From assembly GCA_026393275.1 (NCBI GenBank), contig JAPLAM010000078.1:21334-85333 (forward strand): a stretch of 64,000 bases of DNA. The letters run 5' to 3'. Origin of the DNA: Arthrobacter sp. (GTDB lineage Bacteria; Actinomycetota; Actinomycetes; Actinomycetales; Micrococcaceae). Under the pieces are notes generated by a model. The model did not search any database. It saw only the letters and a program-made list of their open reading frames with translations, and was not told where the DNA came from. The translations under genes were made by a program, and so were the position numbers. This document shows, in pieces, positions 9,190 through 16,981 of the stretch (position 1 is its first letter; each line of letters starts with the position of its first letter).

Positions 9190-9218
9190 ATTTCGAGCGT
9201 ACGAAGTGCGTACCGCTC
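9190..9218. promoter_or_regulatory. Probable IclR operator upstream of carboxylase/dikinase operon
   Basis: Between the BCCP start and the IclR stop there is an inverted repeat ATTTCG-N6-CGAAgT (9190-9207). It overlaps a second imperfect palindrome, GAGCGTACG/CGTACcGCTC (9195-9218). The same ATTTCG half-sites occur in the divergent promoter at 10146-10162, which suggests a shared regulator. Confidence 0.55.
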
Positions 9219-9265
9219 TCCGCAATGATTTCTGAAGAGATTCCGCTGTGCGTAATTTGGTGAGC

Positions 9266-10045
9266 TTAGTGAGGCTCACTTGCCCGCGTCAGCAGCCCGG
9301 CCTCCGTCGCGGACGCGGCCTCCCTAAGCGCCTTGATGTGATCCGGGACTTTCCCCTTCTGGTAGCGGGCTGTGGGGATCGCGGTGGTGAAGGCTGCCAT
9401 GGGCTTGCCCGTGGCGTCTCTGATGCAGACGCCAAGGCCACTGACGCCCTGCTCCGTCTCCTCGGTATTGACGGCGTACCCGGTCTTGCGAACCGCAGCC
9501 AGCTGCCGCTTTAGTGCGGGGAGAGTGTGAATTCTCGCGGTTGGCCATGGCGTTAGACCGCTGCGGTAGAGCTGCTCCAGTTCCACATTGCTGAGTTCGG
9601 CCAGGATCGCCTTGCCCCCGGCGGAGCAGTACGCCGGCATCAGATCCCCCATCCTGGCTTTCACATGCAGCGCCGCTTCAGACTCGATGCCGTCAATGAA
9701 CCGCACATGCGAACCGGCCAGGACCATGAGTTGGACGGTATCGACGACGTCGCCATAGAGCTTCTGCAGTGCCGGGCGCGCCACCTGGCGCAGTTGGTTC
9801 ACCGAGAACCGGCTCTCGCCCTGGGGGACCAGTTGGGATCCCGCGCGGTAGTGCCGTTCCCGGTCCTGGGTGGCAAAGTCCCTGGCCACCAGCGTCCCCA
9901 GTAGCCGGTGTGCCGTAGAGGGGGCCACGCCTAGCCGCTCCCCGGCGGACTTGACGCTTAGGACCTCCCCTTCACGCAGGAGGACGAGCAGCTGGAGGGC
10001 CCGGTCCACGGATTCCAGCTTCACAGGGTTCTCGAGATTTCGCAT
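9266..10045 (-). CDS. IclR family transcriptional regulator
   Basis: A 259-residue IclR protein. The N-terminal winged helix-turn-helix spans about residues 10-70 (ESVDRALQLLVLLRE, then LGVAPSTAHRLLGTLV), followed by the ligand-binding effector domain (YCSAGGKAILAEL, YAVNTEETEQGVSGLGVCI). IclR proteins commonly control aromatic catabolism and bind pathway intermediates. The start at 10045 (MRNLENP) is chosen because the open frame further upstream is not protein-like. The gene sits between the minus-strand carboxylase/dikinase operon and the plus-strand importer and ligase. Palindromes sharing ATTTCG lie on both sides of it, one over its own start codon, so it probably regulates both operons and itself. 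Confidence 0.93.
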   Translation of the reverse strand: MRNLENPVKLESVDRALQLLVLLREGEVLSVKSAGERLGVAPSTAHRLLGTLVARDFATQDRERHYRAGSQLVPQGESRFSVNQLRQVARPALQKLYGDVVDTVQLMVLAGSHVRFIDGIESEAALHVKARMGDLMPAYCSAGGKAILAELSNVELEQLYRSGLTPWPTARIHTLPALKRQLAAVRKTGYAVNTEETEQGVSGLGVCIRDATGKPMAAFTTAIPTARYQKGKVPDHIKALREAASATEAGLLTRASEPH

Positions 10046-10054
10046 AGCAGAATT
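10037..10054. promoter_or_regulatory. Imperfect ATTTCG-type site over the IclR start codon
   Basis: ATTTCGCATAGCAGAATT overlaps the ATG of the IclR gene and is a degenerate relative of the perfect palindrome 92 nt further right. It is a candidate autoregulatory site. Being partly coding, it could also be coincidental. Confidence 0.35.
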
Positions 10055-10145
10055 TTGGCATAGCTCCGCCGCTCCCGCTAGGGGCAGCCGGGCGGCAAGG
10101 TTCCCGTCGAGACTTCGGGTAGTGCTAACGGGTGCTCCGCGGCAA

Positions 10146-10162
10146 ATTTCGCTAAGCGAAAT
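10146..10162. promoter_or_regulatory. Perfect palindromic operator in IclR/MFS divergent promoter
   Basis: ATTTCGCT-A-AGCGAAAT is an exact 8+1+8 inverted repeat in the 200-nt gap between the divergent IclR gene and the importer/ligase operon. Length, symmetry and position suit an IclR operator. Confidence 0.7.
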
Positions 10163-10247
10163 GTCCAACAGAGTTGTGGACGCTTGCAGATTGGTGTGAC
10201 TACGATCACTGAACGCACCCTGAGCTTTACACAACAAGAAAGTAGAC

Positions 10248-11600
10248 ATGGACGTCTTAGCCCAAATACGGCACTCAAGGATGACCCGCTTCCAGGTAAT
10301 GGCGATCGCAATCGCACTGACCCTCATCCTGATCGACGGGTTCGATGTGGCCGTGATGGCCTACGCGGCACCGAGCCTCTCCAAGGCATGGGGCCTTGAC
10401 CCGGTCACCTTGGGATTCCTGCTCAGCGCCAGCCTCTTCGGCATGGCAGCGGGATCGATCTTCCTGACCCCGCTTGCTGACAGGATTGGCCGCCGGCGGC
10501 TGGCCCTGATTTCGCTGGTTATCATCAGCATCGGCATGGTCCTTTCGATCTTCAGCGCCGATGCGATGCAGCTCATGGCGTTCCGGATCATCACCGGACT
10601 GGGTGTCGGTGGCATGATGGCCAACCTGAACGTGCTCGTCTCCGAGTACGCCTCTGACAAACGTCGCGGCACCATCATCGGCATCTACGCGGCCGGCTAT
10701 CCCATCGGCGCCACGGTCGGCGGTCTGGTCGCTGCCCCGTTGATTCCGCCCTTCGGCTGGCATTCCGTGTTCATCGTGGGAGCGGCCCTGACGGTCCTGA
10801 TGCTGGCGATCTCCTGGCGCTTCCTCCCCGAGTCCCTCGATTACCTCCTGACCCGGCGACCGGAGGGGGCCCTGCCGAAGATCAACGGCATCCTTGCCAA
10901 GATCGGCCGCCCGTCCCTGAGCGAGCTGCCGGCACTCCCATCGGCGGTCCGCCAACAGAGCGCGGTCGCAGAGATCCTGAGCCGACCCACCCGCTTCAGG
11001 ACCCTTGCGCTGTGGATCGGCTACGCCTGCCTGGTCGCGGCCTACTACTTTGCCAACACGTGGACGCCGAAGATCGTGGCGGCCGCTTCAGGAAATGACA
11101 CCCTCGGGGTGACCATCGGCGTCATCGCCAACGCCGGGGGCATCCTCGGCTGCTTCATCTTCAGCGGCCTGGCCATCAAGTACCGCAGCCGTCCGCTGCT
11201 TGTCTGGGCGCTGGGCGCGGCCGCCGTAGCCTACCTGCTCTTCGGCGTCGTCTTCACCCAGATCAGCGTCGCCGTCGTCGTCGCCTTGTTCCTGGGCATC
11301 CTCACCACCGCCGGGATCGCCGGCTTCTACGCCGTCGCACCCGACATCTACACCGCCAGGGCCCGCGCTACCGGCATCGGATGGATGATCGGCCTTGGCC
11401 GCTTGGTCTCCATCATTGCTCCGATCATGGTGGGATACCTCATCTCCGGCGGGTGGCAGCCAGAGAAGATCTTCTTCCTCTTCGCCATCCCGTTGGCCGC
11501 ATCGGCGCTCTGCATCGTTGCGCTGGGTGTATCGCTGAAGCGTGCACACTCGCCGGCTCCTGCCGACGAAGCCGTGGCACGAAGCGCCCCCGCCATCTAA
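10248..11600 (+). CDS. MFS transporter, aromatic acid:H+ symporter (AAHS) type
   Basis: A 450-residue, 12-helix MFS permease. Helix 1 carries the AAHS signature LILIDGFDVAVMAYAAPSL, with the acidic DGFD motif needed for proton-coupled uptake of aromatic acids. The loop between helices 2 and 3 has the MFS motif PLADRIGRRRLAL. Relatives (PcaK, BenK, VanK) import hydroxybenzoates, vanillate and similar compounds. It follows the palindrome at 10146 and is 45 nt upstream of the CoA ligase, so both genes are likely one IclR-controlled unit. Here it may take up an aryl ketone or a related lignin aromatic. The exact substrate is inferred from context only. Confidence 0.9.
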   Translation: MDVLAQIRHSRMTRFQVMAIAIALTLILIDGFDVAVMAYAAPSLSKAWGLDPVTLGFLLSASLFGMAAGSIFLTPLADRIGRRRLALISLVIISIGMVLSIFSADAMQLMAFRIITGLGVGGMMANLNVLVSEYASDKRRGTIIGIYAAGYPIGATVGGLVAAPLIPPFGWHSVFIVGAALTVLMLAISWRFLPESLDYLLTRRPEGALPKINGILAKIGRPSLSELPALPSAVRQQSAVAEILSRPTRFRTLALWIGYACLVAAYYFANTWTPKIVAAASGNDTLGVTIGVIANAGGILGCFIFSGLAIKYRSRPLLVWALGAAAVAYLLFGVVFTQISVAVVVALFLGILTTAGIAGFYAVAPDIYTARARATGIGWMIGLGRLVSIIAPIMVGYLISGGWQPEKIFFLFAIPLAASALCIVALGVSLKRAHSPAPADEAVARSAPAI

Positions 11601-11645
11601 GCCGTCCCGCCCGTTCTTCCCCCGAAATATCCAGAAGGAAATCTC

Positions 11646-13634
11646 ATGCGTTCAGTTGAAACCGGCACCCTGCTGCGAACGGCCCCCCAACGGGAGGAAT
11701 GGTCCGGCTACCGGATGGGCCGCTTCCTTGCGGACATCGAGCGGAAGTCGGGCAGGACGTTCGCCGGGTACGAAGATGCCTGGCAGTGGTCCGTGGACAA
11801 CCTCGAGGAATTCTGGGCGGAAATCTGGGACCACTTCGATATCATCAAGCACACCCCGTACGAAACCGTGCTGCGGGATCACAAGATGCCCGGGGCCGAG
11901 TGGTTCCCGGGAGCGACGATCAATTACACCGAGCACATCGTCCGCTCGCTTCGGGGCCGCCCGGACCATGTCATGGTCAAGGCCCGGAGCCAGACCACCG
12001 GCAGTTCCGACTGGACCGGCGCCCGGCTGCTGGAGGAAATCGGCAGGATTCAGCAGGGACTGATCCGGCAGGGCATCACGGTGGGGGACCGTGTGGCCGG
12101 ATACCTGCCGAACATCCCGCAGACGCTGGCGGCGTACCTGGCCACCACGGCGCTGGGAGCGATCTGGTGCTCGGTGCCGCCGGAAATGGGACCGAAGTCT
12201 GTGGTGGACAGGATCACCCAACTCGAACCGACGCTACTCATTGCGATCGATGGCTACCGCTGGGGAAAAAAAGACCTGTCCCGCGTTGACGACCTCGCCC
12301 GGATCCGGCTGGAACTTCCCGAGACCCAAGTGGTTCTCCTGCCGTACCTGAATCAGGACTGCGAGCTGCCCGCCGCCACCATTGCCTACCGTGACTTCAC
12401 CAGGGAAGCCTCGGAGATCCGCTTTGAGGCCGTGCCCTTCGCGCACCCGCTGACGGTCCTGTTCTCCTCGGGAACCACGGGCAAGCCCAAGGCCATTGTG
12501 CACTCCCACGGCGGGCTGCTGCTGGAGCATTTCAAAGCCATGGGGCTGCACTTCGACATGGGGCCAAAGGACACCGCGTTCTGGTTTACCACCACCGGCT
12601 GGATGGTGTGGACCCTTGGCATTTCCACCCTGTTGACCGGCGCCGCCGTCGTCCTGATGGACGGCGACCCCAACTGGCCCACGCTCGACGGCGAATGGTC
12701 CCAGTGGGCCGTAGCCGCCGAAACCGAGGCCACCTACCTCGGCACCGGCTCCGCCTACCTCGCCGCGTGCGCGCACGCCGGCCTCGCGCCCGGCACCACG
12801 TGGGACCTCAGCCGGCTGCGGGAAATCCAGTGCTCGGGCTCGCCCCTGGCGGCGGATGTCGCGGCCTGGGTGTACGACGCCGTCAGTCCGGATCTGGTGC
12901 TCGCCCCCACCTCCGGAGGTACTGATATTTGTGCCGCATTCCTGGGTGCCAGCCCGCTCACGGCCGTCTACGCCGGCGAGATGGCGTGCCGGCCGCTGGG
13001 CGTCTCAGTGGAGTCGTGGGACCGCGACGGACACCCGCTGCACGGCGTGGCGGGCGAACTCGTGGCAACCAAGCCCATGCCCTCCATGCCGGTCTTCTTC
13101 TGGGGGGACAGAGACAACGCGCGCTACACCGACAGCTACTTCAGCGCGTACCCGGGTGTCTGGCGGCACGGTGACTGGCTCATCGAGACAGAGCGTGGCA
13201 CCTGGGTGATTTCCGGCCGGTCGGACGCCACCCTGAACCGTGGCGGCGTACGGCTGGGGACCGCTGAGTTTTACGCCATCCTCGATGGCCTGCCGCAGGT
13301 CAACGACAGCATGGTGTTGCACTTCGAGGACCCGGCCGGCGGCATGGGCCGGCTCGTCCTGCTCATCGAACCGCAGGAAGGCGCCGATACCGTCCACCTC
13401 GAGACGGCTGTCCGCCGCGCACTGCGCACAGAACTGTCCCCCCGGCACGTGCCCGACGACGTCGTATTTGTCCCCAGCATTCCCCGCAATCCTTCCGGGA
13501 AGCGGCTGGAAATTCCCCTCAAACGCGTCATCCAGGGTGCGGTCATGGGGGAAACCCTGGACCCTGGGGTGCTGGTCAAGCCGGAGGACGTTGAGGACAC
13601 CGTGCGGATCATTAAGGCGGCATTCGCGGCGTGA
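11646..13634 (+). CDS. Acetoacetyl-CoA synthetase-like beta-ketoacyl-CoA ligase
   Basis: A 662-residue ANL-superfamily adenylating enzyme with the length and layout of acetoacetate-CoA ligase. It has an N-terminal extension (residues 1-90), the P-loop FSSGTTGKPKAIVHSHGG near residue 275, TTTGWMVW, the adenylate segment ISGRSDATLNRGGVRLG and the C-terminal lysine region IPRNPSGKRLE. The enzyme adenylates a 3-keto acid and transfers it to CoA. AGAAGGAA precedes the start. In the ketone-carboxylation model the carboxylase makes an aroylacetate (for example vanilloylacetate), and this enzyme is the obvious candidate to activate it before thiolytic cleavage to aroyl-CoA and acetyl-CoA. Plain acetoacetate activation is the conservative alternative. 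No thiolase lies in the window. Confidence 0.88.
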   Translation: MRSVETGTLLRTAPQREEWSGYRMGRFLADIERKSGRTFAGYEDAWQWSVDNLEEFWAEIWDHFDIIKHTPYETVLRDHKMPGAEWFPGATINYTEHIVRSLRGRPDHVMVKARSQTTGSSDWTGARLLEEIGRIQQGLIRQGITVGDRVAGYLPNIPQTLAAYLATTALGAIWCSVPPEMGPKSVVDRITQLEPTLLIAIDGYRWGKKDLSRVDDLARIRLELPETQVVLLPYLNQDCELPAATIAYRDFTREASEIRFEAVPFAHPLTVLFSSGTTGKPKAIVHSHGGLLLEHFKAMGLHFDMGPKDTAFWFTTTGWMVWTLGISTLLTGAAVVLMDGDPNWPTLDGEWSQWAVAAETEATYLGTGSAYLAACAHAGLAPGTTWDLSRLREIQCSGSPLAADVAAWVYDAVSPDLVLAPTSGGTDICAAFLGASPLTAVYAGEMACRPLGVSVESWDRDGHPLHGVAGELVATKPMPSMPVFFWGDRDNARYTDSYFSAYPGVWRHGDWLIETERGTWVISGRSDATLNRGGVRLGTAEFYAILDGLPQVNDSMVLHFEDPAGGMGRLVLLIEPQEGADTVHLETAVRRALRTELSPRHVPDDVVFVPSIPRNPSGKRLEIPLKRVIQGAVMGETLDPGVLVKPEDVEDTVRIIKAAFAA

Positions 13635-13721
13635 ACACGCCCGCCCTTACGGCTTAAGGGTCGGCCTCTCGAAGGTCTCCGCTCGGTCTTGTGTAGCGGC
13701 CACCCGACAAAACGAAGGGTG

Positions 13722-13851
13722 TGCACAATGTGCACACCGTTGGCTTCGGATCGGGCTGTTCTGGTGCCGGACTGGGCCGGATTGCGGAGATCTTCAGGGG
13801 AGAGGTGGATTTGCAGGGGCTGGAACCCGGTTCGAGTCCCACCTCGGGCAC
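13722..13851 (+). repeat. Dispersed ~130-bp repeat with tRNA-3'-end-like terminus, copy A
   Basis: About 130 bp here match 34156-34284 at roughly 80-85% by eye. The shared core includes TGGTGCCGGACTGG and CGGATTGCGG, and ends with GGTTCGAGTCCCACC then CGGGCAC. The end resembles a tRNA T-loop and acceptor strand, but no complementary 5' half is present: the T-stem would not pair. It is therefore not a functional tRNA gene. A hairpin AACCCC/GGGGTT (13856-13873) follows directly, as a tRNA terminator would. Best guess: relics of integration events at a tRNA 3' end. Confidence 0.7.
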
Positions 13852-13855
13852 GCAT

Positions 13856-13875
13856 AACCCCCCGTCAGGGGTTTG
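13856..13875. terminator. Small hairpin after tRNA-like repeat
   Basis: AACCCC - CCGTCA - GGGGTT followed by TT forms a short hairpin right after repeat copy A. It could terminate on either strand, including downstream of the AI-2E relic. Confidence 0.5.
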
Positions 13876-13882
13876 CGATCCG

Positions 13883-14335
13883 TTAAGACCCATCGTCGGA
13901 CGTTCTTGGGCCGGTGGCCTCGATCAGCTGGGCAGTCCTGCGCAACTCCGCGGCCGCCAAGGCGGCCGCGGAGTTGCGCAGGTCCGCTGTGAAAACCAGG
14001 ATGATGATCACCGCCAGCGCCGGTATGGGGCCTTTTCCACCAGGAACACCAGAACTCCCAGGCTGCCTGCGGCGGTGGCCCCGATGATGGGCACGAACCC
14101 GCCGAGTAACACCACCGCAGCCAGCGGTGCGCCCAGCGGAAACCGCAGAATCAGCAAGACCGCGAGGACGATCACGGCTTCGATAGCGGCGATGATCAGC
14201 GTTCGGTGCACATACCGGCCGAGCACCGCGATGCTCGCTCCGGCTGCGGCGTGCGCTATCCCGCGGCGTGCGTCGGGAAGGTATCCAATGAGGAGGCCAC
14301 GGATCCTCTCTCCGTTGTGTCTATACGCCAGACTT
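13883..14335 (-). pseudogene. AI-2E family transporter remnant
   Basis: Read on the minus strand, 14335-14008 gives a clear piece of an AI-2E/PerM-type membrane protein: IAHAAAGASIAVLGRYVHRT, then a hydrophobic helix and the family hallmark LLGGFVPIIGATAAGSLGVL. The frame stops at 14008 (EKAPYRRWR*). Shifting frame continues LAVIIILVFTADLRNSAAA to a stop at 13883, so there is at least one frameshift. Intact family members have about 350-400 residues; the N-terminal two thirds are missing. A 46-bp palindrome (13937-13982) lies inside the downstream segment. Whether that last segment belongs to the original gene is uncertain. Confidence 0.65.
13937..13982. repeat. Perfect 46-bp palindrome (22-bp arms)
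   Basis: Arms 13937-13958 and 13961-13982 are exact reverse complements separated by only AA. The sequence is very GC-rich and holds two NotI-like GCGGCCGC cores. It could be a cruciform, a protein-binding site or part of a decayed element; there is no following T tract. Confidence 0.85.
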
Positions 14336-14521
14336 GACCTCGGGCGCACCCTGGCTGTGGCGTTCTGTTCCTTCGAGGCCGCCGATGCCGGAGGTACCAC
14401 CGGACATGACGTAGACCCGGAGAGCTTCCTCGGCGAATACGGATAGAAGTATTCTGGGCGAAAGAACGATTTGACCAATGTTCTGCTGAACGACCTTCTG
14501 CTACAGAGGAGAAATAGATCG

Positions 14522-15052
14522 ATGGCATTTTCCCGTGACCCGTACGAAGAACTTCCCCGGCTGCCGGAGTTTAGGGTGACAAGCACTGACTTCGGGGACG
14601 GCCAGACGCTCGCTCCGGCACAGCGCAGCGGAATGATGGGAATTGAGGGGGGCGAGGACCAGTCCCCGCAGCTTTCGTGGTCCGGCTTTCCTCCTGAAAC
14701 AAAGAGTTTTGCGCTCACCGTGCTGGACCCGGACGCCCCGACCGGAAGCGGTTTCTGGCACTGGGCTGTCTGTAACCTGCCAGCGACTACCACCTCTTTG
14801 CCCTCCGGCGCGGCCGACCAGGGACTGCCCGAAGGCGCCTTGCAACTGCATAACGACGCCGGCTTCGCTGGCTTTGTTGGCGCCGCACCGCCGCCTGGCC
14901 ACGGTGTGCACCACTACCATGTGGTGGTTCACGCGCTGGACGTGGATAAGCTCGACATCACTGCCCAGGCCAGCCCTGCTTTTTTGGGATTCAACCTCTT
15001 TTCGCACGCCATCGGCCGCGCACGGCTGATCGGTTTGTTCGAGCGGTCCTGA
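14522..15052 (+). CDS. YbhB/YbcL family (PEBP, Raf-kinase-inhibitor-like) protein
   Basis: A 176-residue phosphatidylethanolamine-binding-protein-fold protein. Family features are [10 protein letters not shown] (ligand pocket), [23 protein letters not shown] (the DPDAP and HW motifs), and the late [11 protein letters not shown] segment followed by [12 protein letters not shown]. Bacterial members are cytosolic and bind small anionic ligands; their physiological role is poorly defined. AGAGGAG about 10 nt before the ATG at 14522 supports this start over the open frame upstream. It stands alone between decayed sequences and does not form an operon. Its length is typical and no defect is seen. 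Confidence 0.93.
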   Translation: MAFSRDPYEELPRLPEFRVTSTDFGDGQTLAPAQRSGMMGIEGGEDQSPQLSWSGFPPETKSFALTVLDPDAPTGSGFWHWAVCNLPATTTSLPSGAADQGLPEGALQLHNDAGFAGFVGAAPPPGHGVHHYHVVVHALDVDKLDITAQASPAFLGFNLFSHAIGRARLIGLFERS

Positions 15053-15121
15053 AAACGGGGTGTGCGCGAGCTGCCACGCGGACGGAGGCACCGACAGCCA
15101 CCCCAAGTGGCTGACGATCTT

Positions 15122-15149
15122 CGACGACCACGGCATGCCGTGGTCGTCG
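15122..15149. terminator. Perfect 28-bp inverted repeat downstream of YbhB gene
   Basis: CGACGACCACGGCA and its exact reverse complement abut with no spacer, 70 nt after the YbhB stop. As RNA this gives a 12-bp stem with a 4-nt loop. There is no real T tract (TTAG follows), so it may be a weak terminator or a binding site. Confidence 0.5.
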
Positions 15150-15506
15150 TTAGAAGGAGGAACGCGTCGTTCTTTCAGCTAGGGCCGTTGCTCGCGCTCC
15201 CTCAGAATTGGCACCTTGCCATGTTGCTGGTGGAGTTGTGGCATACGTCTTGCCAGTGTCGGCGTTTTGGTTTTCCCGATGCCCGTTTCCGCCCGCGGCA
15301 GGACGTGTCGGCGGGACCGAAGCTGGCTTGTACCAAGCGCGGCAAGTTCGGGGTTAGGGATACCGCCTGACTGTGGCGCCGTCAAAGCGAACCTCCGCGA
15401 CTCGGGATGTCCAGGTGTCTGTCCCGGGGAGTGCTTTGCTAAGCTCCGGCACATCCACGCGTAGCGACGGGGTGTTGCGCGACCGTTGGCGTCAGCCATC
15501 TGCGGG
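15150..15506. other. Non-coding stretch, nothing recognised
   Basis: Open frames here are short and of biased composition on both strands. No known protein fragment, RNA or repeat was seen. It separates the YbhB gene from the convergent TspO gene. Confidence 0.5.
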
Positions 15507-16049
15507 TCAGTTGGCGGTCGCCGCGTAGAGGTTCAGGCTGGCGGAGAAGATGATCCATGAAAGGTAGGGGAGCATCAGGCACCCGGCGGTCCGGCTGATG
15601 GGGCCAAAGCGCAGAACTGTAACGCTTGCTCCCAGGGCCAGTGCTGTGATGATGAGGAGCCCCAGCCACAATGCGGCGGTCCCCAGCATGGGATACATGC
15701 CGAAGAACGTCGGTGCCCAGGCCAGATTCAGTGCCAGTTGGATGCCGTAGGCCGATAAGGCGCCGTGGCGGGGGCCCGACCGCTGGCGCCATATGAGCCA
15801 GGCGGCAACGGCCATGGCCGTGTATAGCACCGTCCAGACGGTCCCGAAGACCCAGTCCGGCGGTGTCCAAGGGGCCTTGTTCGTTGCCGTGTACCAGCCG
15901 TGGGCGTTTGCGATGATAGCCAGCGAGCTCAGGAATGACACCGCGTGGGCCAAGGCAACGAACCCCAGCAGTGCCGCGATCTGATGGCCGATGCGCGCCT
16001 TGGCCGGCATCGGTCGGGCGGGGACGGGTTGTTCAGATTTCGCGGACAC
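15507..16049 (-). CDS. TspO/MBR family membrane protein
   Basis: A five-helix TspO/peripheral-benzodiazepine-receptor homologue of about 180 residues. Conserved marks are NKAPWTPPDWVFGTVWTVLYTAMAVA (helices 1-2, with the WxPP and WTxLY motifs), LALNLAWAPTFF in helix 3 and the late LPYLSWIIFSASLN in helix 5. Bacterial TspO binds porphyrins and acts in tetrapyrrole or stress signalling in the cytoplasmic membrane. I choose the GTG at 16049 because AAGG lies 8 nt upstream. An ATG at 16012 is the alternative, and the longer open frame to 16187 has no family similarity. The gene is monocistronic, flanked by non-coding or decayed DNA. Confidence 0.92.
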   Translation of the reverse strand: MSAKSEQPVPARPMPAKARIGHQIAALLGFVALAHAVSFLSSLAIIANAHGWYTATNKAPWTPPDWVFGTVWTVLYTAMAVAAWLIWRQRSGPRHGALSAYGIQLALNLAWAPTFFGMYPMLGTAALWLGLLIITALALGASVTVLRFGPISRTAGCLMLPYLSWIIFSASLNLYAATAN

Positions 16050-16574
16050 TGGTATACCTTGGTCAATCCCGATGCCGCCGTCAAACCGGACGCTGCGCCG
16101 GGGCCTGTTTTCCGGGGGCAGCGGGTGCCATAACGCGCCCTGGATGGTGCACCAAGACCGGCAACCACCCAGGTGAACAACGGTCATTGGTGTGCCGGGG
16201 TTGAGGCGGTCCGGCTAGCGGACGAGTTCGGCGCGGGACGGTATACAGGCGGAATTCAGTGACGTACTCCGAGTTCTTGCCTTCATCGATTAGGACTTGG
16301 TCGATGGGTGTATCGATGTCAGTCGGGTTGGAGCTGTTCAGAAACAGCGGCCCAAGAGGAGTCGCGCGCACAAGAGGCCCCTGGTGCGGTTAGGGTCCGC
16401 CCCTGGCATAGCCCGTCGACGACATCCCCGGTTCATGGTGAGCGTCAGATTGTCTGGTCCGCAAGCCAGTGCGAAGGTGTGAGGACAGGAGATTGCGGGA
16501 ATCCCTGTCCCGCGTTAGGGCCCGGACGCGACGGAAGTCCCTGGACAGATACAGGGCCAGCGCCGCTGAATTGG
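16050..16574. other. Non-coding stretch with decayed sequence
   Basis: About 525 nt without a credible gene. The TspO promoter should lie in its left end. The right end runs into the glycosidase remnant; earlier parts of that gene could not be traced here. Confidence 0.5.
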
Positions 16575-16884
16575 CGGGGGCCTATCAGGTTCCCCATCAA
16601 TGTGTTGCTGGCTGATGCCCTCAGAGTCCTGACCCAGGGTGCCGGTTCCGACGTTGAGGTGGAGTTCCCCACAGGATCATCGCAACTGGTGCTGCTGTCC
16701 AGGGCGGCGGGCGCTCTCCATGACCGCTTCTTCTCGCTGTTCCGGGTCCACTCTGGGACGCCCCTCGACCTTCTCGGAATATCTCCACGGTGACACCGGT
16801 GCCGGTCTCGGCGCGTCGCACGAGACCGGCTGGACCGCCATGGTCGCCCACCTCATTTGTACCCAGCACGACTGGGTACGATAA
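16575..16884 (+). pseudogene. C-terminal remnant of an MGH1/GH63-type glycosidase
   Basis: Two plus-strand frames together read like the end of an MGH1-type (GH63-related) glycoside hydrolase. The first (from 16578) gives GPIRFPINVLLADALRV, then [20 protein letters not shown] and FFSLF. After a frameshift near 16770 the second gives [20 protein letters not shown] followed by TAMVAHLI and a stop at 16884. Intact proteins end with the same order of motifs (GPVW.P.N.LL, PTGSG, HGDTG.G.GASHQTGWT). Everything before this, well over 700 residues, is gone. It is a relic of a lost carbohydrate gene and no function is expected. Confidence 0.65.
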
Positions 16885-16981
16885 GCCCTACGTCGCCCAC
16901 ACCCGGCGCGCCGGCCCGGTCCTGGACCGCGCAATTCAATGCGCCGGCCCGGCCGGGGACTCAACAGGACGGAACACGGCC

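Noticed and set aside
13768..13851. Possible tRNA gene in repeat copy A
   Set aside because: T-loop and acceptor-like 3' end are present, but T-stem and acceptor do not pair and no anticodon arm could be drawn.
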